Positions 45,723-56,684 of a DNA stretch of 64,000 nt are shown one piece after another. The notes under the pieces are model-generated. The model did not search any database. It had not been told where the DNA came from and was given only the letters and a program-made list of their open reading frames with translations. Positions within the stretch are counted from its first letter, which is position 1, and each line of letters opens with the position of its first letter. Source of the stretch: Rhizophagus sp. LPA8_4_AMF. Its lineage: Eukaryota > Glomeromycota > Glomeromycetes > Glomerales > Glomeraceae. A program made the position numbers and the translations under genes. Location of the stretch: positions 1 to 64,000 of the forward strand of contig JADRCO010000015.1 in assembly GCA_021464525.1 (NCBI GenBank). The letters are read 5' to 3'.

Positions 45723-45798
45723 CCCCTATAATTTCGTCGTAAATGTATCATATTCACGGAGTTTTTACAAAATTACGTATAAAATTTTTTTATAGGGG
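45723..45798. repeat. Short MITE-like element, CCCCTATA ... TATAGGGG
   Basis: The 76 bp segment begins CCCCTATAATTTCGTCGTAA and ends TACGTATAAAATTTTTTTAT, then AGGGG. The internal CGGAGTTTTTAC matches the 866-970 family. Confidence 0.65.
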
Positions 45799-46081
45799 TC
45801 CTATAAGTTTAGAAGATGTAACACAGACAGATCAAATAAAATAATAAAACATTATTTTCTTTAATCATTTGCCTCATTTAATCTTAAATTTATGTAAGTA
45901 CATATATTACTTATTATAATTTTGTTACTTTACTAATTTTTCGCGTTGTACGATACAATATAAATATAAATTAAGATTATTGAAATAAATAGGTGGTTAT
46001 GATTGTAATCATGGTTAAATTTAGCAGCTGATTTTTTTAGCATACGGAGACTTCATAATAAAATAATTTGGGTTATATGAC

Positions 46082-46240
46082 TTATATCACAGATGCTTGG
46101 AGCGGAGTTATATAGAAAGCTAAATCTGTAAGAGATGCTTTATAGTTAAACTTTGCGTCAAGCACTTTGTGTTCATCTTCAGAAGGTGGCATTGATTCTT
46201 CAAATTCGATCCTAGGAGATGTGTTACTAGAATCAGTTTT
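46082..46240 (-). pseudogene. Orphan terminal-exon-like fragment, unrecognised gene
   Basis: A minus-strand frame reads SPRIEFEESMPPSEDEHKV, then LDAKFNYKASLTDLAFYITP and LQASVI with a stop. It looks like real protein sequence rather than an AT-driven frame, but upstream coding sequence is not found within the window. It may be a gene fragment or the last exon of a decayed gene. Family not recognised. Confidence 0.45.
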
Positions 46241-46249
46241 ACATTATCT

Positions 46250-47375
46250 TTATGATTGTTCAAGCAAAAATCTTCTTTGTCACCCACATTTGGATGAATA
46301 GAGATTGTGCTAGATCCCTATGATGAATACAATTTGATTAATTTCTTGAGAAGATAATAATAGGAAAGAGCAATGCACTGTATGTAACATGAAGAAATTA
46401 ATCATATTAATCATGCAAAAAAGTTATTCACGATATGTAGTGACAAGATCTTGGTACGTGTTTATATATAGGATAAAAAATACATCTCAATTCACCAAGA
46501 TTCTTTTTAGGACTTCTCTAAGTAATTATGCGGCTGCATTGGTCCACGAATTATATAGTCATCCCCTCAGTCTTTTTCTCTTCCTTCCTTCTTTCCCTTT
46601 CCTTTCGTCCTTTATTTCCGTGTGAGTGTGGATGTTTGAAGGGGTGTGTTCTTTCCCTTTCCCTCAGAAGAGCTAAGGTGACAAGAGGCTTTTATGATGG
46701 TAAGTACTAAAAGTACCAATGTAGGTTGAATAATTAAATAGTGGGTGGAAATATCCCAACTTGCACATAAGTGATACTACTAGGTAACGGGAACCGTTGG
46801 GTGACCGAAGCTTTATAATCACATGATCATCAATAATACATAACGTACAAAAGTGATACATCATCAAAAAAGGAAAAAGCAGGGGTAATTGGTGGGGATG
46901 GAAGGAAGGAAAATTTCATGGGTTAATTCAAAATCATGCAATAGAGGATCGACATAGTCGCAACTGTATCATCTCACCATTGAAATTTAAATTATTAATA
47001 TCAGATCGGCTGGCGGTAAATTCCACGTACCGAATATTACTAATTAGTAATTATAATATCAAAAAGGAAATGGGTTGAATAATTTTTAAATTCGATTATT
47101 GAGAGTACTATTTAAAAATATCATCCCTTATTATATACAGTACGTAATAATTAAAAATATATGTCCAATATTTACTGGCGCCTAGTTTCTAATTTTAAGC
47201 TTGTTGTTATACACCGGATTATAACCAGCTTTTACCGGTTTGGTGATTGGCATTTAAGTTTCATAGCGTATTTGTAATTTTTAATTACTAATACGTGTTG
47301 CGGATAAGGATTATAATATTATATAATATGTATGAATGGCAAATTCGTTGCTGTGTTTTTTTACATTTCCTTTAG
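46250..47375. other. Non-coding interval before copy 8
   Basis: It includes a C/T-rich tract at 46.56-46.62 kb and a patch near 46.78 kb (GGTAACGGGAACCGTTGGGT) with palindromic character. Open frames at 46.39-46.71 kb overlap the simple tract and are not considered genes. Confidence 0.4.
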
Positions 47376-48918
47376 AAAAATAGAAATTTTAAGCTGGATT
47401 ATTCATTCTTTATAGATCGGTCTCGTTCATCGGACCTGTCCTTTGAGTCTCAAGAGACTGTTTTAGACATTAAGTCTCAACAATTCGGAAAATATCTAGA
47501 TTGTAAAAGACAACGAACTGCTGTAGCATGGTGTAAAAATTGCGATATTGCATTTTTGAAAGAAAATTTTTCCAATTGGACTAGTGGTAATTCTAAAATT
47601 GATGAACTTATAAGATATACGCAATTAAATGCTAAAAAGAATATGGACTTTCTCGAATGGATTGAATTTGATCAATTCGACTTAATAAAGAGTATTAATA
47701 AACGAGGTGCTCAGAGTTCAATTTATTCTGCAGTATGGATGGAAGGTCCAAGATGGAATCTTGATGAAGAAGCTGAATTATGGAGTCGTAATGGTCCAAT
47801 TAAAGTTATGTTAAAGCGTTTAGATAATTCTCATAACATGAGCCAAGAATTTGTAAACCAGGTAAATATACTAACTAATTCGCCTTATATATTTTGATTA
47901 AGGTTAAATTAAAAAAAATGATTAAATAATTGTCATATGTTTTGAAAAGTTATATTACTAATCATTCATTAAAAGGCTGCAAAAAAACCCTTAGATTTCT
48001 TGTAACGACAAATTTATTTATTTGTGTAAAAATATTTGCAAATATTTTTTTCTTATTCTAATAACTGAAAAAAAAAGTTTAATACGAGTCGGTTTATAAT
48101 TTTTTTTACATTTTCAATTAAGTTACACAGATATCACAAATGCTTACAAAGTGGTGCACTTGCAGATTGTTTTGGTATGACTATCTTGTTTTATGTTCGT
48201 TATGAGATATTACAAGAATGATAATTTGTATTCATATATTGAAGAATCTATGGGAATTCTTTGCTGGAGAGATATTGTAGAGATGTTATGGTCAATGACT
48301 GCAGGTCTTAATGTCATTCATGAACTAGGTCTTGTTCATGGGCATTTGCATGGAGGAAATATATTAATTGAAAACGAAATAAATTCAATTGATGCAAAAA
48401 TAACGGATACTGGTTTACATGGACCTGTTGATAAATCAATGACACCAATGCCATCTCAGCAAATTTACGGTGTAATACCTTTTGTTGCACCAGAGATCTT
48501 TGACGGAAACGTGTTAACCAAAGCATCTGATATTTACAGCTTTGGTATGATCATGTGGATGTTATCAGCTGGTGTGCGTCCTTATTTTGACAAGCACCAT
48601 GATAAGCAACTTATTCTAGAAATTAGGTCGGGATTAAGGCCAAATGTTATTAAAGGAACTCCAACCGTTTATTCTATATTAATGTTACAGTGCTTAGACG
48701 CGAATCCGTTAAATAGACCAACAGCATCCCAAATTTACGAATGTTTAGGAAATTGGATCACGGCAATTAGTGGTGATCCTCTACCATCTGATTTGTTTAA
48801 TCAATTTGACGCTGCTGAAGAATTTAAATTTGCAAATTTAGAAAGATCAAATTATAATGTTTTACGACATGAAGGTGCCATTTATTTCAGTCGGTTATTA
48901 AATTTTTCAGATATCTGA
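47376..48918 (+). pseudogene. Pseudokinase-like gene, copy 8, broken
   Basis: The exon 1 frame is open from 47376 to 47861 (donor CAG|GTAAAT); exon 2 runs 48123-48918 after CAATTAAG. There is no ATG before the Cys module, and the first Cys is lost (GKYLDCKRQRTAVAWCKNC). In exon 2, 11 bases are missing after FG(M/I)T relative to the other copies, removing most of TKDPTSC and shifting the frame near 48180. Downstream the frame is intact: VMRYYKNDN, HGHLHGGN, TDTG, a 3-residue insertion (MTPMPSQQ), APE and a tail FSRLLNFSDI. As in copy 1, the 5' region resembles AAGCTGGA plus GGACCTGTC-like sequence, suggesting a shared leader. Recently inactivated, by its otherwise good preservation. Confidence 0.8.
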
Positions 48919-49194
48919 TCGTCTCTTTTTATTGGAAAAATGTAAAAGTGTTTTTTGCATATTTCAATAATATTATATAGTTAACATATCAGAAGTCGGA
49001 ACGTCATTATTAATTTCAGTAAGAACGTCTTAGGTTAAGAACATATTAATAATCGTTCTAATTCTAGATCCTTTTCTGTTTTCGGCTTAACCTATAAGAG
49101 ATTACAAATTTGGTCCTATTTACCTAATTGTATTAATAAATTGTAAATTAATTTCTAATTGATCATTTTGATCTATTATTATTGCTTATAATAG
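48919..49194. other. 3' flank of copy 8
   Basis: AT-rich, no gene seen. Confidence 0.35.
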
Positions 49195-49830
49195 TGTAGC
49201 GCCAGCTTCTGCCACTCTGGTCACCACAAGATAACTTTTTAACGTAAAGTCTGCAGTTTATTCATTAATAAAAGGTTTATTCTTCATTATATAAGAATAT
49301 GTCCTCATGACACATTTATTTATTAATTATAAAATACATTTTTATGTATAAGTTTTTATTAACTAATTTATTTATGTTGATCGGAAAAAGGCTCTGGAAC
49401 TAAGTCCAAAAGCTGGGGTTTATATAAGAATTCCTATGTTGATCTTTGATCAACGTATATGACTACGGCCCTTTTGTATTTAATTATTTTACTGTGCCTA
49501 AATGATCTACATTTCCGATTTATTTCCTTCGAGCTAATCATGTGATCTGGCACTACAATAGAACAGTATTGGTCTTGAAGTATCTCAAGTAGAATTATAT
49601 ATCATTATAGGATTACACTGTACTTTTTTTAAATTTATTGAATAGCTTTATTATATATATAATAATGAATACTCTTTATTACAATAAAACCACAAATAAA
49701 CTCGTGACTGATTTAATAGTGTGATCTTGAAAGTCTATATAATAAACACTTAATATATAGGTCTTTAATCAATACTCTGCTGTATTCGATTTCAGCAATT
49801 TGACGGCCAGATTGTGACAAATGGCCTCAA
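49195..49830 (+). mobile_element. LTR-like fragment, probably Ty3/Gypsy-type, old and broken
   Basis: The stretch begins TGTAGCGCCAGCTTCTGCC, has AATAAA-like signals and a CTCTGCTG block near its right end, and ends TTTCAGCA, after which GACGGCCAGATTGTGACAAA resembles a leader region. It is about 590 bp of LTR-like sequence with only a few tens of bases of interior. No partner repeat is seen. A fossil; family assignment is tentative. Confidence 0.35.
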
Positions 49831-49940
49831 TCGAAAACAGCACATTATTGCATAAATACTATACATAAGTTATATTGTGTTATAATCGACACCATATACT
49901 GTATCATGTAAGATGAACAAGATCGTATCTCGTACCATTT

Positions 49941-51961
49941 TTTTTTCAATATTAAGCACCCCCTTTTTGAAAAGATTTTGAACGAAAATTTTGAGGTGGG
50001 GCTTAATTTTGGCAATTTTGGAATATTGTTTTAAAATCAATTTAAAATTTTTTTTTAATTTCAGATGAACGGGTTCACAAAAAAGAATCACCTGAAATTC
50101 GCGTAACCTCAATTAAGGGGTTTAAATAATTACGCGAATTCGTATAGTTTTAACGCGTTTTATTATCTATCCATTTTGACAATGCCAAAAGTTATTAAAC
50201 GTCAACGTGCTTCATATTCTATTGAACAGTAAAAAATTATTATAATTATGTTTTTCGACAAAGCGGTTAGACATTTTTGAATTTGATAGTACCATGGTTG
50301 GACACTGGATTAAGGCAAGTAAAAACTGATCAAACGAAACAAAAAGTGATAGTAAACTGGGTTGGTTCTGACCGAAAAGCTTTTTATACTTAGGTTGAGG
50401 AGAATTATACACTTGGGTTATAGAACAAATAAAGAAAGGATTAGCTGTAACATTTGTAATTATACGTCTTACAATGTTTGAAATTTTAAAAGAGCCGGAT
50501 ATGATAGCTCAATATGGTAGCTCTATATGTGATCAAGATCAAGCAACAAATTTTGTTGCTACATTTCGTTGGCTAACTGAGTTTATGAAAACATACAATT
50601 TAGTTTTACGACGACATATAAGAATCTCTCAAAAACTTCTTGAGCAAACAGAAGAATTATTGGCAAATTTTTCATCGGGTTGTCATTCGACTTAGAATAA
50701 AATTCTATTGAATTGTGTAATATTTTATGGACGAAACTCCAGCCTGGTTTGATATGGCGATTTTAGTAGATTTTAACTTTTTAATTGGGGTAGCTTTAAC
50801 TGACTTAGACGTAAAAGTCAAAGCTCTGGAAATATCACTATCAATCTAAAAATTCAAAAGGAGAAAAAACAGTTCATGTCGTGGACAAGTAATGAAAAGA
50901 ATCGTTTTACTGTCGTTTTAACATGCGATGCAGGTAAGGATTTTAATAATAAATTTTATTTTAAAAAAAAATTATTAAACATTAGTTATTTTTAATTATA
51001 GATGGGACAAATCTACCTGTTTACATTTTTAAAGGAAAGCAAATGCCACATGGAGAAAAAGTTCCCTCTGGTGTGATTGTTTGGTTCCAAAAAAGTGGCT
51101 GGATGAATTTAAATGAAATGTTATGTTGATTACTTTCATAATATAAGAAGGTTAAATAATAGTCTAAATATCCAGCTATGATGGTATATGATTCTTTTAG
51201 GGGGCATTTTGAAGAATCAGTTAAACAGAAATTTAAAGAACATCAAGTGGATTTGACAGTTATCCCGTGTGGTTTAACAATCACTTGATGTTGCGATTAA
51301 CAAATCTTTTAAGGATCATCGACGTCGAGAATGGCATCAATGGATGAGTAGATAGGGGCGGTGCTGGATATACTAATGGAGAAAACCTTAACCGTGCAAA
51401 GATAAGTGATGTGTGTGGTGGGTTAAACGTTCATGGGAAAAGGAAGAAATCATTGTTCGTTTCTTTTAAAAATGTGTAATATCAAATGAATACTCAAGAT
51501 ATTGAGAGAATTTTTAGACATCTTTTTGGATGAAGATGTATCTTTTTATATCTTTTGTACTTATATGACAGGCCACAATAATTGATGAAACATTTGAAAC
51601 CTTAACCTAAGAAAGCCTTTCTAGAAATGGAGAATGGATTATTGGTTTGGAAAGGTAAATGTTCGTGAGTCATTAAAATAATGGAAGCGCGAAAAAGGTG
51701 ATGATGCTATTTACGAAGATATTGAAGGAAATTCAAGATGAAAATAAAGAGGAGGAATTAGAAATTATTAACATAAATGAAGATAAAGAAAATAATATAG
51801 ATGGTTAATTTTGTAGTTTTGTTTATTTGTATTGATAAAAAAATAAATAAATCATAATTTTTTAGGAAGCTTATTTTAGGGGTGCTTATTTTCGTTTTAC
51901 TCATAAAGTCGTATAAAAGTTGGGAATGTTTAATTTCGGGTGGGGCTTAATATTGAAAAAA
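49941..51961 (+). mobile_element. Pogo/Tigger-like DNA transposon, decayed
   Basis: Terminal inverted repeats TTTTTTCAATATTAAGC (left, 49941) and GCTTAATATTGAAAAAA (right, to 51961) frame about 2.0 kb. Further subterminal copies of GTGGGGCTTAA / TTAAGC-CCCAC occur near 49.99 and 51.87 kb. TA dinucleotides stand close to both ends, as expected for TA target sites, though the left edge is slightly ambiguous. It encodes the remains of a DDE transposase on the plus strand. Confidence 0.8.
50182..51480 (+). pseudogene. Pogo/CENP-B-like DDE transposase, several breaks
   Basis: It starts MPKVIKRQRASYSIEQ (N-terminal helix-turn-helix region). The middle holds RWLTEFMKTYNLVLRRH and SQKLLEQTEELLANF (CENP-B-type DNA-binding domain), then DETPAWFDM (first catalytic Asp), EKNRFTVVLTCDA|DGTNLPVYIFKG, MMVYDSFRGHFEESV (second Asp) and a SLDVAINKSF region (third acidic position). 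An intron is visible inside the frame: GCAG|GTAAGG at 50933 to TTATAG| at 51001. In-frame stops and shifts interrupt it in several places, so no active transposase is made. Family known in fungi and animals as pogo/Tigger; function was cut-and-paste transposition. Confidence 0.8.
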
Positions 51962-52399
51962 TATTGTAATTTATATTAATTTATTTTTGGTGTTTTATAT
52001 TGTTGTATTTATTATAGTAATCAGATATGTTCGCTTCGATTGAACTTGTAGTGTTTAATGTTAATCTTGCCGAATTTACTCTATAATAAATACATGAAGA
52101 AAAACTTATGTACTTCTCGTATATATTCTATGAAAAGAGATGTTACAAATTACCTTGGTACACACATTGGCGGGTATATATGTTCAGCAGATTATTAAAT
52201 TTATTCTAATTTTTTTTATTGGATAGTTCTAAAATTATTATGTAAACAAAAAAAGAAGTACCTGCAAAGAGGATATAAATCTCACTATAAAAATGGGAAA
52301 TTCGTCTACAAAAATAAATGAAAATTGTACAAAATAAAACAAGAATCTTCCTATAAGTCTGGGATACCGGGTAAAAGTAAATTGTTTAATTGTATTCAG
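51962..52399. other. Non-coding interval
   Basis: AT-rich with no gene recognised. Confidence 0.35.
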
Positions 52400-52663
52400 T
52401 TAGAAAAAAAGAGATAAAATATCCTCACAACCACCAGAATTTATGAGATGAAAATTACCCATTATTAATGCCCTATTTATATATGAACGATAATTTTCAT
52501 CCATACAGGAGTGAACTTTATCTTTCAAAATATTAATTGTTAACCACTGAACATATGATTTAGGTATATTGTTAACATTAACATGCAAAAATTCATTTGC
52601 AACTATTGAAAGATTAACATTTTGTTTTTCAATTGAAGAATAAATCAATATTTTATATTAATG
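52400..52663 (-). pseudogene. Possible gene fragment, unrecognised
   Basis: The minus-strand frame SIEKQNVNLSIVANEFLHV, then NNIPKSYVQWLTINILKDK and VHSCMDENYRSYINRAL, ends with a stop at 52400. Its residue mix (Cys, Trp, Gly, Asp) looks protein-like for such AT-rich DNA. No ATG, no family recognised, no neighbours in frame. Could be a last exon or a relic. Confidence 0.35.
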
Positions 52664-53500
52664 AAGTTCGTACAATATACTTGCATAATTTTCCGTGTTA
52701 TTATAAAAATAAAAAGTCTAAGTTATTATTGATATAATAACAGATGACATTAAGTATATAGTAATTCTGATGCCTGATTGTACAGTACATGCTACGTCAT
52801 CAAACCCATATTTATAACATTTCTCAAATACAATCCTTAAGTATCTTACCATTACTTATAAATTAGACAATGTGTTACTATAATAATCCTGGAATAATTA
52901 TTTTCTGAACGCGTCATTTATTTAGTTAATTTAAATTGTGAATCAACGATTCATGTGAACCAGTAAAACCTCCTGAAAAGAGATTTTTCGTATTTTTATT
53001 TTTTCACGAGACGCATAATACATGAAATATTCTAATAGCCGTCGAACGATCTGGGCCATTTATCTTTCTGTTTTAGCTTTGATATTTGTCATTGACACTA
53101 GTCTCGATTGCAGGTAGTTCATTATTTAGTTTTACTATCTTGAACTAAGTGCTTTCGCTAAATTGTTTAAATTCGCTTCGCACCTTTGGTGGTCCCTTCA
53201 GGACTGAATACATTTATGAGTTCATTGGACGTTGAAATTGATTCTTAAAAAATAAAAGATATATGAATAACCCGGAAGAGATAAACTTCTTTTAGTCAAA
53301 AGATATTCCATTATTGTGACCTTTTTTCTTGAGTTGTCCTATCTCGACTATAGTACTTTCACGGAATTTAATGAATTCAGAGCTCAGATGAAGTTACAAC
53401 CTCAACGTATGCGGGAGTGTTTTCCCTTTATTCGTTAAGTAAAATAAGAGAAGGAAATCAACAAGCATTTCGTGGAAGTGTACAGTCACTAACTTCTATT
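52664..53500. other. Non-coding interval
   Basis: No clear gene. Sequence just before 53.5 kb may hold further decayed pieces of the kinase relic that follows. Confidence 0.35.
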
Positions 53501-53504
53501 TCCT

Positions 53505-53935
53505 TTGACTAGTTTCATGATATGAGATGCGGTAGTAATATTTTGATATCAGATAATTATGAAACATATATCATTGATTTAGGATTATGTAAATCTGTAA
53601 CAGATTCATTACAAAATATTGATGAAAATTATGGAGTTTTACTTATATGCACCTGAAGTATTAAAGAACAAACCTTATATTTCAGCATAGTTTCTCAATG
53701 ATAATGTGGGAATTCACATCAGGTATTTTTCCATTTAATAATATGCCATATGATCATCAACTTATTATTTGTGAAGGGAAACGTTCTGGAATTATAAAAA
53801 ATACTCTAAAATGTTATATAAATTTAATGGAAAAATGCTGGGATTTAGATCCTTTTAAAAGGCTAACTATAAAAATCTTGAACATATTATATCTCAATGG
53901 CTTAGGTGTGTTAATCAATATTACTGTTATTTAGT
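53505..53935 (+). pseudogene. Relic of an ordinary protein kinase gene (C-lobe)
   Basis: It reads a catalytic-loop remnant (CGSNILISDN), ETYIIDLGLCKSVTDS (IDLG in place of DFG), QNIDENYGV, an APEVLKNKPY segment in a shifted frame, then MIMWEFTSGIFPFNNMPYD, GKRSGIIKNT, LMEKCWDLDPFKRLTI. This is a different Rhizophagus-type kinase subfamily from the array (KCWD..P..RP instead of QCLD.NP.NRP). Frame breaks separate the catalytic loop, the APE part and the C-lobe. N-lobe not seen. Confidence 0.8.
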
Positions 53936-54023
53936 AATAATCGCAATATTGGTAGTAGCAATATTATTATATGCCTGTTGTTATGCTTGCTTAGACAAAT
54001 TTTTATAAAACGCAAAGTAATCA

Positions 54024-54180
54024 TTAATCAGTGATCATATTCTCCCATTCCTCTGGTGATAGATTATCATTTATCTTTAAATGATTGGTTTGAATATGCT
54101 CAACATCAAAAACTCTAAATAAAAGAGGATCTTGCTCATCAACATCTACTTCCATAAATCCAGAAGGAGCAAATAAACGG
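54024..54180 (-). pseudogene. Orphan terminal exon, unrecognised gene
   Basis: The minus strand has an acceptor-like TTATTTATCAG| followed by RLFAPSGFMEVDVDEQDPL, LFRVFDVEHIQTNHLKIND and NLSPEEWENMITD, then a stop at 54026-54024. The frame is clean. Upstream DNA is a poly-A/T tract with no coding sequence, so the rest of the gene has been lost or is far away. Family not recognised. Confidence 0.5.
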
Positions 54181-54449
54181 CTGATAAATAAGAAAAAAAT
54201 TTATTTTTTTTTTCAGTTTTTTTAAGCCGATTTAATTAATTTATTTTAAAATTTAAATTTATTTAGTTTTTATTGGTTTTTTTAAACCGATATTTTTTTT
54301 TAAAAAAATTAAATTTTTTTAAAAAAATCGAAAACCAATTTTTTTTTATTGATAGGTAAATCAGATCGGTAAGTCATATGACCGATGCCGCCTACCGTAA
54401 TGGCGCAACCGATCAGAATCTTTATAATAAATAAATATTTTTTTTTAGT

Positions 54450-54656
54450 GAGCCAGCTAAAGCTGGCTTAAGCTAAATATATTCTGGCTCGAGCTTTTTG
54501 AGCTAAGCCCATTACTGGCTCGAGCCATTTGAGCTGAGCCCAATAACTGGTTCAAGCTTTTTCAAGCCAGCTCGCAAGCCGTCAAGCAATTTAAATATGG
54601 CTTGGCTTGACTCAGCTTGAAAAGCTTGAGCTAGCTCGCAAGCTAGCTTGGCTCAT
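54450..54656. repeat. GGCTCGAGCTT palindromic repeat element
   Basis: Variants of GGCTCGAGC, TTTGAGCTAAGCC and AGCTAGCTCGCAAGC recur in both senses. The outer parts GAGCCAGCTAAAGCTGGCTT and AAGCTAGCTTGGCTC are inverted, so the segment can fold extensively. Non-coding. Confidence 0.75.
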
Positions 54657-54664
54657 GCGGAGCT

Positions 54665-55070
54665 TTACGTATAGGATCAGTGGCGACCATTGCAATTAAT
54701 GGGATCAGTTATAAACTCACAATCAAAAGGATTGATTCAAACTCACTTACCTCTAGAATCAATGTCGAATCAAACAAATCAACAAGTTTGATGTCAAAGT
54801 CACACCGTATAGGATTGATGTCAAACAGGCAAATTAATGGATCAGTTTCAAACCCACAATCACAAGGATCGAGAGCAATCCTTACCTTTGGGATCATTGT
54901 CAAACTCATAACGTATAGGATCAATCCATAGGATCAAGACGAACTCTCATCTCAAAGGAATTGATATCAAATTTAATATCAGGATTGAGATCAAATTATC
55001 ATGCAGCAGTATCAGTTTAGAATTCTCATAAAGCAGGATTGTTGTCAAACTCCAATGATCGGTTGGTAGT
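54665..55070. repeat. Minisatellite, AGGATTGATGTCAAACTC-type units
   Basis: About ten degenerate units contain AGGATCAGTTTCAAACTCAC, AGGATTGATGTCAAA or GGATCATTGTCAAACTC, spaced about 40-45 bases. Open frames on both strands here are produced by the repeat and are not genes. Confidence 0.75.
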
Positions 55071-55762
55071 TTGAGTGTGAATTTTGAATGATCTGATTCT
55101 AACTTAATAATGGTTAATAAATGTTATAACTACTAAATAATTTAGAATTTTTGATCAGCACGCTGTTCAAATAACAATCAATAATGCACAATGACATAAT
55201 TAATGATTTCATATTTTTATAGCAAATTATCAAAGGCTTAGCATACTTTTGAGACTTGAAACCTGTATGGAATTACTCTGGAATTGGTTTAAGGGTCTGG
55301 ACTTATATTTAAAAATATTTAACAGTAAAATTATTTTTAAATTATAAACAAAATGGCAGAAATACAGAAAATGAAAGTAATATGCTTTCTGGTATATAAT
55401 TTTATTTTTGTAATTAATGTGTAATGGGTAACATTTAGATTGCATAAACAATTTTGAACTGTGTAACATGTGATTCATCTGTATGTGTTATCACTAAAAA
55501 ATTGTTTATAATACCTGGTTTTGAATAAAAAAAGAATATTTCTAATGGTATCCATTCAAATAATGAAAGTAAATGAGGCCAAAATTAGCAAGTGGGCTTT
55601 GAACTTTATTTACTTTATTTCTGCAGATTACACGTGATTTTCATCTCAACCCATAATTTTATCTAAATCCGTGTGAAACATAAAATATGCATAATAAATT
55701 TCGTTGTATTTTCTATATTTGGTTTAGCTATTTTTTTTTATTGAGGACGATGCAATTCACAA
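55071..55762. other. Non-coding interval
   Basis: AT-rich. No gene recognised. Confidence 0.35.
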
Positions 55763-55994
55763 CAGCGTATAAAATCTATTCTAAATTTGCCGGATTTTCC
55801 GAAAGATTCCTTGTAAAACCGGACAGATTTTTAGATTCCGGAAATTATTTTGGACATGGCATATTAGATTTCCGGGAAATTTTTTAAGTACCGGAATATA
55901 TTCAGTGAATATCCTTTTTTTTTTAAGCAAATCCGGAATTTTCAATTTATTCCGGATTTTTTCCGGTATTTTCTTAGAGATTTTTTACACGCTG
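55763..55994. repeat. MITE-like element, CAGCGTATAAAATCT termini
   Basis: The left end CAGCGTATAAAATCTATTCT is inverted at the right end TCTTAGAGATTTTTTACACGCTG. Internal CCGGATTTTCCG and TTCCGGAAAT motifs repeat in both senses. About 232 bp; no gene. The plus frame over it is a by-product. Confidence 0.8.
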
Positions 55995-56684
55995 ATTCAC
56001 AAACTTGAATCTCATTTGAGCTAATGAATATCTACTGTATGTTACGGTTCTTAGCTACGAACTTCGGTTGTTCAAAGACTACATTCATCATTTACCACCT
56101 GAAAAAATTAGATGATTTATTTTAACGTGATCTGAATAGAAAAATTAAAAGTTATCATTTATACTATCACGATCATAATATTAAAACCTATGATAGAAAT
56201 AATTAAATATCATACTCATAATTCTTAAAGGTATCCTTGCTTTGAAGATGGTTCATACCTGTAAAATACTAAAGAAACCGGGACTTATTTTATGGTCCGA
56301 AATTAAAGATGTAGAATTATAAAAATGGCAAGTATTAATATTCCGGCTTACATTTATTGCAAAGTTGTAATGCAGCTTTAATTAATTAAACAAGCTTTTA
56401 AGTCAATTCATTATCTCTGACAAAGAAAAAACCAAACGTGATTTCGAATACCCTGCCCTACGTTTAAAAATCTTCACATGTCAATTTAACTCATTAATCA
56501 CCCCAAATTTGATACCATTGTAGGCATAGCACTACATATTTTAATTCTCGCACAAATCACATCAGTCGTAACAATCATTTATTGTAACGTTGAACAAATT
56601 CTTTAATAAAAAGCGCTTGTTGGGTGCGAAATAAGTTTTTTGCTGTTGTATGCAGCAAAAACTATAAAACTAAGATAATTCATT
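55995..56684. other. Upstream region of the LRR/AIG1-like gene
   Basis: No other gene seen. ACTATAAAAC lies only about 20 bp before the ATG, too close for a standard TATA box. Confidence 0.35.

Noticed and set aside
46389-46710. Open frames with LSLFLFLPSFPFLSS
   Set aside because: The sequence is a C/T-rich simple tract; not supported as a signal peptide gene.
54680-54931. Frames on both strands in the 54.7-54.9 kb region
   Set aside because: They are produced by a minisatellite with units near a multiple of three; no gene-like composition.
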